From Eggerthellaceae bacterium UBA3686 (GTDB lineage: Bacteria; Actinomycetota; Coriobacteriia; Coriobacteriales; Eggerthellaceae): a stretch of 5,370 nt of DNA. The stretch's first letter is position 1; each line of letters opens with the position of its first letter. Where the stretch lies: contig DFIX01000013.1 in NCBI GenBank assembly GCA_002371495.1, positions 100,002-105,371 on the forward strand. The letters run 5' to 3'. The translations under genes were made by a program, and so were the position numbers. Below, one piece after another: positions 1 to 4,405 of the stretch. Below the pieces are notes generated by a model that saw nothing but the letters and a program-made list of their open reading frames with translations, was not told the origin of the DNA and ran no database searches.

Positions 1-14
1 GTCTGACCCTTTTT

Positions 15-785
15 TCACATTTTGAAGAAATCGCGGTATAGGGCGAGTTCTTCGGGCGTGTCTTTGCTCGAAAGAAACTCGACGCGCCCGTGGCTTGCCT
101 GCTTCGAGAGCATGCCGCGCTCCGCCAGACGACGCTCGAGCTGGCGCGCCGTGCCCGCAGCGCCGTCGAACAGCTCGACGTCACCGAGCACTTCCTTTAT
201 CTGGCGCGCCACGAAGGGATAATGCGTGCAGCCGAGCACGACCCCGTCGACCTGCCCGCGATAAGGGCCGATAAGCTGCTCGAGCAGCTCGAGCAGGTCG
301 TCTGCATCAAGGTTTCCCCGCTCGATGCGCCCGGCAAGGCCCGCGCAAGGGACCTCGACGATCCGATGCCCCGCGCCCCAGCGCGCGGCGAGCTGCTGGT
401 ACTTGTCGAGCCGAAGCGTTATCGGCGTCGCCATGACCAGGATGCGCTCGATTCCCTCCGCCAACGTGGCAGGTTTCAACGCGGGCTCCACGCCCACGAT
501 GGGCACGTGCGCGTATTCGGCGCGCAACGTGGGCGCCGCAGCGCTCGTGGCGGTGTTGCACGCGATGACGATAGCCTTGCACCCCTGGTCGAGCAAATCG
601 TCGACGATATCGCGCGACAACCGTATGACCTGATCACGCGTCTTTTCGCCGTAGGGAGCATTCGCCGAATCGCCGAAGAACGCGAAATTCTCGCGCGGCA
701 AGGTGCGCGCAAGCTCGCGGAGCACGCTGATTCCGCCGACGCCCGAATCGAAAACGCCGACATATCCGTTGAAGCGAAGCGCCAC
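15..785 (-). CDS. murI: glutamate racemase MurI
   Basis: Cofactor-independent racemase that converts L-glutamate to D-glutamate in the cytoplasm for the peptidoglycan stem peptide. The 256-aa product has the family landmarks in order: VFDSGVGG (residues 11-18), FGDSANAPYG (37-46), ACNTATS with catalytic Cys76, and LGCTHYPF with catalytic Cys186. The length is normal for the family (about 260). I chose the GTG start at 785-783 because AGGAA (791-795) lies 5 bases upstream and the SDSGVGG-type N-terminus follows soon after. The open frame runs on upstream to 1490, but that part is antisense-frame shadow of pyrE. The Shine-Dalgarno overlaps the pyrE stop codon region, and the intergenic gap is 8 bp, so the two genes are very probably cotranscribed and translationally coupled. 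No terminator can be judged in the 14 bases left after the stop. Confidence 0.97.
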   Translation of the reverse strand: MALRFNGYVGVFDSGVGGISVLRELARTLPRENFAFFGDSANAPYGEKTRDQVIRLSRDIVDDLLDQGCKAIVIACNTATSAAAPTLRAEYAHVPIVGVEPALKPATLAEGIERILVMATPITLRLDKYQQLAARWGAGHRIVEVPCAGLAGRIERGNLDADDLLELLEQLIGPYRGQVDGVVLGCTHYPFVARQIKEVLGDVELFDGAAGTARQLERRLAERGMLSKQASHGRVEFLSSKDTPEELALYRDFFKM

Positions 786-793
786 AATCGTTC

Positions 794-1471
794 CTACTTC
801 GCGCCGTACTGCTCGTAGTAAGCGTCGATGGCGACCTTGCACGCATCGTCGATGACGACACGGCCCTGGCACTCGCGGTTGTACAGGTGCTCGGTTACCT
901 CGCTCATGGTGACGATCGCGGCCGTGGGGAACCCGTAGGTCTGGCTGACTTCGTCGAGCGCGCACATCTGCCCGCCCTTGCCAACCTCCTGGCGGTTGAG
1001 CGAAACCATGAGACCCTTGACCTCGACTGCGGCCTGCCCGGTGATGATCGGGTAGGTCTCGTCGATGGACTTGCCCGAAGTGGTTACATCCTCGACCATG
1101 ACGACGCGATCGCCGTCGGCGAGCTTGCTGCCCAGAAGGATGCCCGTATCGCCGTGGTCCTTCACCTCTTTGCGGTTGCTGCAGTAGCGCACTTGCTTGC
1201 CGTACAGCTCGCTGATGCCCATTGCGGTGATGACGGCCAGGGGGATGCCCTTGTAGGCAGGACCGAACACGACGTCGAAGTCGAGCCCGAAATTCTCGTT
1301 GATGGCGCGCGCGTAATACAGGCCAAGCCGATGCAGCTGGTCGCCTGTCACATAGGCCCCGGCATTCATGAAGAAGGGGGACTTGCGCCCGCTCTTTAGG
1401 GTGAAATCGCCGAACTTCAAAACATCGGATTCGACCATGAACTCGATGAATTCCTGCTTGTACTTTTGCAT
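794..1471 (-). CDS. pyrE: orotate phosphoribosyltransferase PyrE
   Basis: Transfers the phosphoribosyl group of PRPP to orotate to give orotidine 5'-monophosphate, the fifth step of de novo pyrimidine synthesis; cytoplasmic, normally a homodimer. The 225-aa protein shows the N-terminal FTLKSGRKSPFF segment (23-34), the VFGPAYKGIPLA segment (68-79), a charged flexible-loop region around NRKEVKDHGD (99-108), and the type I PRTase PRPP-binding signature VVMVEDVTTSGKS (123-135). ATG at 1471-1469 has GGGAGG (1480-1485) 8 bases upstream. It is the first gene of a pyrE-murI pair on the minus strand. Immediately upstream stand a terminator and a truncated tRNA-Thr, so its native promoter may have been moved away by an integrated element. 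Full length, no frameshift. Confidence 0.97.
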   Translation of the reverse strand: MQKYKQEFIEFMVESDVLKFGDFTLKSGRKSPFFMNAGAYVTGDQLHRLGLYYARAINENFGLDFDVVFGPAYKGIPLAVITAMGISELYGKQVRYCSNRKEVKDHGDTGILLGSKLADGDRVVMVEDVTTSGKSIDETYPIITGQAAVEVKGLMVSLNRQEVGKGGQMCALDEVSQTYGFPTAAIVTMSEVTEHLYNRECQGRVVIDDACKVAIDAYYEQYGAK

Positions 1472-1494
1472 GAGGCGGGCCTCCCATCATATGG

Positions 1495-1521
1495 AAAAGG
1501 CGCGACCGATAAGGCCGCGCC
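1495..1521 (-). terminator. rho-independent terminator upstream of pyrE
   Basis: On the minus strand GGCGCGGCC (1521-1513) pairs with GGTCGCGCC (1507-1499) over 9 bp including one G-U, with loop TTATC, followed directly by TTTT (1498-1495). The plus strand has no T-tract, so it acts on minus-strand transcripts. It lies 13 bases past the 3' end of the tRNA-Thr fragment and was probably the tRNA terminator. It ends only about 10 bases before the pyrE Shine-Dalgarno, so it could also attenuate read-through into pyrE. No PyrR-type binding loop was recognised. Confidence 0.8.
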
Positions 1522-1533
1522 CTAGGTCAGGCG

Positions 1534-1578
1534 TGGAGCCAGCGACAGGAATCGAACCCGCAACCCACTGATTACAAA
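1534..1578 (-). other. attachment site: displaced 3' part of a tRNA-Thr(UGU) gene
   Basis: Read on the minus strand this fits canonical tRNA positions 32-76 without a gap: anticodon loop TTTGTAA with anticodon TGT, 3' anticodon stem TCAGT, 5-base variable loop, T-stem GCGGG/CCTGT around TTCGATT, 3' acceptor strand CGCTGGC, discriminator T and encoded CCA (1536-1534). The five bases where the 5' anticodon stem should be read TCACT instead of ACTGA, and neither D-arm nor GCCAGCG acceptor strand follows. It is therefore not a functional tRNA. A fragment that starts in the anticodon loop and runs to the 3' end is the usual att core of tyrosine-recombinase elements. The intact copy should lie at the other end of the element, outside the window. 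Confidence 0.82.
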
Positions 1579-1595
1579 AGTGAGCATTTGAGCAG

Positions 1596-1622
1596 CCCTT
1601 TTGGACACGCCAAAACCCTTTT
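1596..1622. repeat. overlapping inverted and direct repeats beside the att site
   Basis: TTTTGG (1599-1604) and CCAAAA (1610-1615) form an inverted repeat around a 5-base centre. CCCTTTT occurs at 1596-1602 and again at 1616-1622, 20 bases apart. The block lies 18 bases inside the element from the tRNA fragment, where integrase or excisionase sites are usual. That role is inference. Confidence 0.4.
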
Positions 1623-1640
1623 AGAGCGTTTAACAGCCTT

Positions 1641-1652
1641 TATAAGTATATT
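1641..1652 (+). promoter_or_regulatory. possible -10 region for the plus-strand gene set
   Basis: TATAAGTATATT is the only AT-rich -10-like stretch in the GC-rich leader upstream of the first plus-strand gene. No good -35 hexamer sits at 16-18 bases, since TTTAAC (1629-1634) is too close. If used, the leader before the 1847 start would be nearly 200 bases long. Confidence 0.25.
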
Positions 1653-1654
1653 GG

Positions 1655-1800
1655 CGGACGCGAGGAAACGCAAGGAAACGGCGGAAACGCGACGAGTTTC
1701 TAACGATTGTCCAAACATTGTCCAATCATCGCAGGCAGGGAAACGCCAGGATACGCAAGGAAACCGCGACGGGGAAAGGCGAACGGACGCGAGGAAACGC
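1655..1800. repeat. GGAAACGC repeat cluster with a 17-bp direct repeat
   Basis: GGAAACGC occurs at 1664-1671, 1683-1690, 1739-1746 and 1793-1800. Near-copies GGAAACGG and GGAAACCG lie at 1674 and 1759. CGGACGCGAGGAAACGC is present exactly twice (1655-1671 and 1784-1800), and ACGCAAGGAAAC twice (1668-1679 and 1753-1764). The stretch is purine-rich on the plus strand and carries no convincing gene; its open frames lack ribosome binding sites and protein-like composition. Candidate arm-type integrase sites, iterons or regulator sites. Confidence 0.6.
1706..1725. repeat. two ATTGTCCAA copies 11 bp apart
   Basis: ATTGTCCAA occurs at 1706-1714 and 1717-1725, so the centres are one helical turn apart on the same face. 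This fits a site for a cooperative DNA-binding protein such as an excisionase or repressor. The copies sit inside the GGAAACGC cluster. Function is inferred. Confidence 0.45.
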
Positions 1801-1846
1801 GAAGGCGCGGAAGGCGCTGAAAGACACGAGAAAGGAACGGCAGGAA

Positions 1847-2065
1847 ATGAACACGACGAACGGACAAGCGACAGCCCGGACGTGCTGCATTTGCGGCGCG
1901 CCCCTCCCGAAGTTCGGGGGATGCAACCCGGAACCCGCCTACATCGGCGAGGAATGGGAACAATGCTGCGACGCGTGCAACTTCCACATCGTCATGCCCG
2001 CGCGGGAGTACATCGCGAAGCTGACGGAAACGCGGCTGGCAGCTTCGCGCGCGCTGCGCGGATAG
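1847..2065 (+). CDS. small zinc-binding mobile-element protein (72 aa)
   Basis: Four cysteines make a treble-clef or zinc-ribbon arrangement: CCICG (13-17) with the Cys13/Cys16 pair, then CCDACN (40-45) with the Cys41/Cys44 pair, 24 residues between the pairs. The sequence CCDACNFHIVMPAR (40-53) resembles a pattern I recall from small uncharacterised proteins of phages and integrative elements in Gram-positive bacteria, where CC-D-x-CN is followed by V-x-PAR. The molecular role is unknown; DNA or protein binding is plausible. I chose ATG 1847 rather than the upstream in-frame ATG at 1718, because AAAGGA (1831-1836) precedes it by 10 bases and the extension is a low-complexity translation of the repeat leader. 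First gene of a plus-strand set, 43 bp before the next. Confidence 0.8.
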   Translation: MNTTNGQATARTCCICGAPLPKFGGCNPEPAYIGEEWEQCCDACNFHIVMPAREYIAKLTETRLAASRALRG

Positions 2066-2093
2066 AAGGGAACGGCAACGGGAGCGAAGACGG

Positions 2094-2100
2094 AAAGGAG
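2094..2100 (+). promoter_or_regulatory. ribosome binding site AAAGGAG
   Basis: A near-consensus Shine-Dalgarno 8 bases before the ATG at 2109. It fixes the start of the 117-aa gene and supports that gene being real. Confidence 0.75.
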
Positions 2101-2108
2101 AAAGGGAA

Positions 2109-2462
2109 ATGACGGACACCGAGACATTCGAAGCGGGCATTGAAGGCACACCCCCCGAGGTTTCGGCGCTCGCGCTGGCGGCATGTCATGCCCTGGCGAG
2201 CGACGAAGCCAACGACGCAGCGGACGAGCTGGCGGCGGCGTGCGGGGCGATATGGCTGCATATCGGCTACCTGGAAGAGTACGCAGGCCCGGAGCCGCCG
2301 ACGATAGAGCATCAGACGATCATGCTTCTACGGCGCACCTGGCGGGCGGCATCGGCGGCGCTCGATACCCTGGAAGGCATGAGGGCGCAGGCAATAAGGG
2401 CGGCGGCTCCGGCAACGACAACGGTACTGCAGGCGAAAAGAGCGGAATATGACGCTAATTAA
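2109..2462 (+). CDS. hypothetical acidic helical protein (117 aa)
   Basis: Not recognised. The protein is alanine- and glutamate-rich, predicted mostly helical, without cysteine pairs, nucleotide-binding motifs or membrane spans. The first third is acidic, with two likely helices around residues 17-31 and 32-57. A central WLHIGYLEEY stretch (49-58) follows, then helices over about 66-92 and a basic C-terminal end (AKRAEYDAN). Its start is supported by AAAGGAG 8 bases upstream. It lies 43 bp after the zinc-binding gene and overlaps the next gene by 14 bp, so the three form a probable operon. The alternating hydrophobic pattern would fit a small adaptor or a helical bundle, but that is a guess. 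Confidence 0.75.
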   Translation: MTDTETFEAGIEGTPPEVSALALAACHALASDEANDAADELAAACGAIWLHIGYLEEYAGPEPPTIEHQTIMLLRRTWRAASAALDTLEGMRAQAIRAAAPATTTVLQAKRAEYDAN

Positions 2463-2613
2463 AGCGGCGGCGGCACTGGCCCTGCTCGTCATGGGGCTAG
2501 CGGGCTTCGCCCTCGGATACGCACTTGCGGGCATCGCTAGCGGTATGCCGAGGTGCAGCGGGAGCGACACCGGAACGCGCCGGAACGTTCGGCGGCTGAC
2601 GCGGCGCGGATAG
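2449..2613 (+). CDS. 54-aa single-span membrane peptide
   Basis: Begins with ATG 2449 inside the end of the preceding gene (14-bp overlap, +1 frame) and stops with TAG at 2611-2613. Residues 6-31 are an unbroken hydrophobic stretch (poly-Ala, then LALLVMGLAGFALGYALAGI), long enough for one membrane helix. The tail from 34 on is strongly basic and ends NVRRLTRRG, so the positive-inside rule places the C-terminus in the cytoplasm. The ribosome binding site is weak (AGAGCGGA), so translation probably depends on coupling with the upstream gene. A strong terminator follows 17 bases later, consistent with a last operon gene. Function unknown; a small membrane regulator, holin-like or toxic peptide are all possible. 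Shorter than usual gene-calling limits. Confidence 0.6.
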   Translation: MTLIKAAAALALLVMGLAGFALGYALAGIASGMPRCSGSDTGTRRNVRRLTRRG

Positions 2614-2630
2614 ATCACCAACGGAAGGAC

Positions 2631-2665
2631 GGACGGCCCGGATGCTTCTCCGGGCCGTCCCTTTT
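2631..2665 (+). terminator. rho-independent terminator of the plus-strand gene set
   Basis: GGACGGCCCGGA (2631-2642) pairs perfectly over 12 bp with TCCGGGCCGTCC (2649-2660); the loop is TGCTTC, followed by CTTTT. It lies 17 bases after the membrane peptide stop. Confidence 0.9.
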
Positions 2666-2666
2666 C

Positions 2667-2678
2667 GGGCATATGCCC
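2667..2678. repeat. perfect 12-bp palindrome GGGCATATGCCC
   Basis: Perfect twofold-symmetric site directly after the terminator, with an NdeI-type CATATG centre. Could be an operator or chance; a related GGCATATGTGGC occurs at 2836-2847. Confidence 0.4.
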
Positions 2679-2719
2679 ATGCCAGCGTGCGCAAGCCTAC
2701 CATTCAGGCGCTGGACAAG

Positions 2720-2768
2720 AAAATAGCCAGATGGGCGGACCCTCAACTTAAGCGGGTCACCATCTGGC
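2720..2768 (-). terminator. interrupted hairpin with a T-rich tail, terminator or small structured RNA
   Basis: GCCAGATGG (2726-2734) pairs with CCATCTGGC (2760-2768), and inside it GACCC (2738-2742) with GGGTC (2754-2758). The two stems are separated by a 3:1 internal loop and capped by an 11-base loop containing CTTAAG. On the minus strand the hairpin is followed by TATTTTC (2725-2719); on the plus strand by AATAATTATT. It may end the minus-strand genes that stop at 2941. A promoter-like sequence pointing into it (2773-2800) also allows a hairpin RNA of about 45-50 bases. Confidence 0.5.
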
Positions 2769-2772
2769 AATA

Positions 2773-2800
2773 ATTATTCTATCAAAAAATGCCACGTCAA
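2773..2800 (-). promoter_or_regulatory. sigma-70-like promoter facing the hairpin
   Basis: Read on the minus strand: -35 TTGACG (2800-2795), 16-base spacer containing a T6 run, -10 AATAAT (2778-2773). Each hexamer matches the consensus at five of six positions. The start would fall near 2766-2768, at the foot of the hairpin stem. No minus-strand gene was found directly downstream, so it would yield a short hairpin RNA or an antisense RNA to the plus-strand genes. Confidence 0.4.
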
Positions 2801-2816
2801 TCAAGAAAAGCCGCAT

Positions 2817-2906
2817 AACCGGGGCGTAGCAGAACGGCATATGTGGCAGCGGCCCGGGCGATGAAGCCCGGGCCGCGTCGGTTCGAAACGCGGCCCGGGT
2901 TTGCCA
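2817..2906 (+). other. GC-rich alternative hairpins with tRNA-like outline
   Basis: Hairpin 1 is an 11-bp perfect stem, GCGGCCCGGGC (2849-2859) with GCCCGGGCCGC (2866-2876), loop GATGAA. Hairpin 2 is an 11-bp stem, CCCGGGCCGCG (2867-2877) with CGCGGCCCGGG (2889-2899), loop holding GGTTCGAAA. They share the middle segment, so only one can form. In state 1 an outer stem can close, AACCGGGGC (2817-2825) with GCCCGGGTT (2893-2901), eight pairs and one G-G mismatch. That gives a cloverleaf-like 90-base form with a T-loop-like GGTTCGAAAC and a TGCCA 3' end. The D-stem and a normal anticodon loop are missing, so I do not call it a tRNA. Possible attenuator, tRNA-like RNA or terminator. Confidence 0.4.
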
Positions 2907-2940
2907 GCGCCTAGATCATAGCACGGTTTGGGCGCTCAGG

Positions 2941-3174
2941 TCACAGGCGGCAGAGGTAGCCGCCCCCATCGTCGGGGCCTTGAGCTTCGAAGCGCTCGCG
3001 GGCGGCGTCGAAGGCGTGCTCCGGGTGGAAGTATGTCCCATATTCGACCCAGTTGCCGGACGCGGCCAAGCGCAAGAGCACATAGAAAGGGCTGGCGAAG
3101 CCGACGCCCCAGACGCCCCCGCGCGCGATTGCGTCATGGTCCGACACATCCCCGAAGATTCTAAACGGCGTCAT
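2941..3174 (-). CDS. hypothetical protein with a single shared module (77 aa)
   Basis: Last gene of a tight three-gene cluster. Its ATG (3174-3172) overlaps the TGA of the preceding gene in an ATGA, and GGAGG (3182-3186) stands 7 bases upstream inside that gene, so translation is coupled. The protein has a short N-terminal strand region, then FYVLLRLAASGNWVEYGTY (30-48) and a helix HPEHAFDAARERF (50-62). The W-x5-F/Y followed by EHA-x4-ER pattern matches the C-terminal half of the module in the neighbouring 218-aa protein (TLEHAALGAYERA), so I infer a distant paralogue. No catalytic motif, signal peptide or membrane span. Function unknown. Confidence 0.78.
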   Translation of the reverse strand: MTPFRIFGDVSDHDAIARGGVWGVGFASPFYVLLRLAASGNWVEYGTYFHPEHAFDAARERFEAQGPDDGGGYLCRL

Positions 3175-3827
3175 TCGAACACCTCCAACCCGGCCAGCCG
3201 CGCCGAGCGGCGAACGGCCTTTATAACCGATTCGGACACGGCAGCGCACGCGCGGGAAAAATGCCCCGCGTCGGCGATATGCGCGCCCACTTCGCGGAAT
3301 GCCCGCTCGTATGCGCCCAGGGCGGCGTGCTCTAGCGTCGGGAACGTCTTCCGGGACGCCCACTTTTCGGAGGGGCCGCCCGCGCCCCTCAGCTCTTCCA
3401 TCTGCCAGCCGTGCGGGGCGGCGGCCAGACGCCAGCCGTGCCAGCTTCCGAGCTGGACAACGGCAGCGACGCCCGAAGCGTCGGCGAGATCGCCCGCGTG
3501 CTCGCAAGAGATCGCGGGCGCTCCGGGCCGCTCGTATAGCGCATACGCGGCAGTGCGGCGCACGGAGCGCACGACGAAGGCGCGCGCGTCCATACAGGCA
3601 AGGCAGACAGCCCGCGCGCCTTCCAGGTCATCGGCACCGCGACGGGCGGCCCGCTCGTATGCGCCCAGGGCGGCGTGCTCTAGCGTCGGGAACGTCTTCC
3701 GGGACGCCCACTTTTCGGAGGGGCCGCCCGCGCCCCTCAGCTCTTCCATCTGCCAGCCGTGCGGGGCGGCGGCCAGACGCCAGCCGCGCCAGCTTCCGAG
3801 CTGGATGACCGTCAAATCTTCCGACAT
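3171..3827 (-). CDS. hypothetical two-unit tandem-repeat protein (218 aa)
   Basis: Built from two units. Each has a module of about 53 residues (8-60 and 124-176) with strands around QLGSW-x-GWRLAAAPHGWQ, a loop GAGGPSEKW, and a helix TLEHAALGAYERA; a helical tail follows. The modules differ at residue 14/130 (Arg/His), apart from a conservative Ile/Val at the first position. The tails (61-101 and 177-217) align without gaps but are only about 27% identical, keeping AC, the V-VRR core and a few others. ATG 3827-3825 is preceded by GAGG (3835-3838) at 7 bases; the longer open frame upstream is a shadow of the 83-aa gene. It starts 2 bp after that gene and overlaps the next by 4 bp. The module resembles small mobile-element domains of unknown function. 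Not recognised; no enzyme motif. Confidence 0.85.
   Translation of the reverse strand: MSEDLTVIQLGSWRGWRLAAAPHGWQMEELRGAGGPSEKWASRKTFPTLEHAALGAYERAARRGADDLEGARAVCLACMDARAFVVRSVRRTAAYALYERPGAPAISCEHAGDLADASGVAAVVQLGSWHGWRLAAAPHGWQMEELRGAGGPSEKWASRKTFPTLEHAALGAYERAFREVGAHIADAGHFSRACAAVSESVIKAVRRSARLAGLEVFE
3301..3457. repeat. 157-bp direct repeat, copy 1
   Basis: Identical to 3649-3805 except for base 3439 (T here, C at 3787). The offset is 348 bp, 116 codons, so the repeat is in frame within the 218-aa gene and encodes its second module. The boundaries are sharp: flanking bases differ on both sides. Confidence 0.97.
3649..3805. repeat. 157-bp direct repeat, copy 2
   Basis: Partner of 3301-3457 with 156 of 157 bases the same. 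It encodes the first module of the 218-aa protein. The single change makes Arg14 here against His130 in the other copy. The 191 bp between the copies encode the first tail and the linker. Confidence 0.97.
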
Positions 3828-3829
3828 GG

Positions 3830-4081
3830 CTAGACCTCGAACACGCCCAGGGCGGAGCCCACGAGCGTATTCCCCGCCAGCCGATATGCGGCGGCGGTGG
3901 CGCGGGCCATAGTGTCGTAAGTCGCGACGGCGGACCATTCGCGGCGGCCCTGGCGGGTTTCGCCCGCCTGGACCTCCCAGCAATCGCCACGGCACAGCAG
4001 CCGCACGCCTTCAAGATCGGGGAACGTCACCAAATCGCCAGCGACGGAGCGCCCGCGATTGCCGTTTGCTTTTACCTCCAA
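3830..4081 (-). CDS. hypothetical single-module protein (83 aa)
   Basis: First gene of the three-gene cluster, 2 bp before the 218-aa gene. I chose TTG 4081-4079 because GGAGG (4089-4093) sits 7 bases upstream; the next in-frame candidate, GTG at 4111, has no such site and adds ten residues. After a short basic N-terminus the protein carries GVRLLCRGDCWEVQ (25-38), a loop, EWSAVATYDTMARATAAAYR (48-67). Its GxRL, W, EW, T and AAY positions line up with the modules of the 218-aa protein. I infer a paralogous single-module protein. Two cysteines, Cys30 and Cys34, are not a recognisable metal site. The GAG GTC at its end doubles as the ribosome binding site of the next gene. Function unknown. Confidence 0.75.
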   Translation of the reverse strand: MEVKANGNRGRSVAGDLVTFPDLEGVRLLCRGDCWEVQAGETRQGRREWSAVATYDTMARATAAAYRLAGNTLVGSALGVFEV

Positions 4082-4318
4082 AGCGAAACCTCCGATAATC
4101 GAAGCTAACACGCCCAGCTCTTGCGCTGGCGGCCCTTGTGGCCGAAATGCGGCCCGAGGGGAGCGCCAGAGCGTAACGGGGCCTTAAATCGCCCCATATC
4201 CGCCGAAGTCGCGCGCGCCCGCGTGATTCGCGCCGGATGCGCCCAGGAAGGCCCCAGGACAGCCCAGGGAACGGCCCCGCCCGCGCCCTCAGCCGATGCC
4301 CTACTTTCGGCCCGCCTG
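4082..4318 (-). promoter_or_regulatory. 237-bp GC-rich spacer upstream of the three-gene cluster
   Basis: Intergenic stretch that must contain the promoter of the 83/218/77-aa cluster if the hairpin at 4343-4388 stops upstream transcription. No clear -35/-10 pair is visible. It holds three CCCAGG copies at 4242, 4253 and 4263 (11 and 10 bp apart, same helical face) and a possible stem CTGGCG (4126-4131) with CGCCAG (4164-4169). The open frames across it are arginine/proline-rich shadows without ribosome binding sites. Confidence 0.4.
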
Positions 4319-4388
4319 AAAAAATGGCCCTATGCCGAGGGGGCGGGCCGGGACGGGGGCGGGAGGGGATGCCCCCACCCCGGCCCGC
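4319..4388 (-). terminator. long GC hairpin and T-run after the 213-aa gene
   Basis: Segments 4343-4360 and 4371-4388 form an 18-bp stem on the minus-strand RNA, including two adjacent G-U wobbles, around a 10-base loop. On the plus strand the same two positions are A-C mismatches, so the structure fits a minus-strand transcript. It begins 17 bases after the TAG at 4406. A run of six T's on the minus strand (4324-4319) comes 18 bases later, behind a possible smaller stem GGCCC/GGGCC that competes with the foot of the main hairpin. Not a textbook layout, but very probably a terminator. Confidence 0.6.
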
Positions 4389-4405
4389 AAAAGGCAGCGC
4401 AGGGC

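Noticed and set aside
786..1490. N-terminal extension of murI in the same open frame
   Set aside because: It overlaps pyrE entirely, has arginine-rich shadow composition and no homology to racemases; GTG 785 has a good ribosome binding site.
1655..1800. CRISPR array
   Set aside because: The repeats are short (8-17 bp), unevenly spaced and without uniform spacers or cas genes.
1588..2112. 174-aa plus-strand open frame
   Set aside because: Translates the GGAAACGC repeat leader and overlaps the zinc-binding gene out of frame; no ribosome binding site.
2817..2906. Functional tRNA or tRNA-Sec gene
   Set aside because: No D-stem, anticodon loop of six bases (GATGAA) without a clear anticodon, and a mismatched acceptor; kept only as a tRNA-like structure.
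3301..3805. Insertion sequence or transposon ends
   Set aside because: The two copies are direct, lie in frame inside one coding sequence and have no transposase or inverted ends.
2980..3912. 310-aa plus-strand open frame opposite the module cluster
   Set aside because: Antisense shadow; Arg/Pro/Ala-rich, and it repeats itself only because of the 157-bp DNA repeat.
4105..4197. 30-aa basic peptide on the minus strand upstream of the 83-aa gene
   Set aside because: Only a poor, too-close ribosome binding sequence and no recognisable motif; compatible with chance in a GC-rich spacer.
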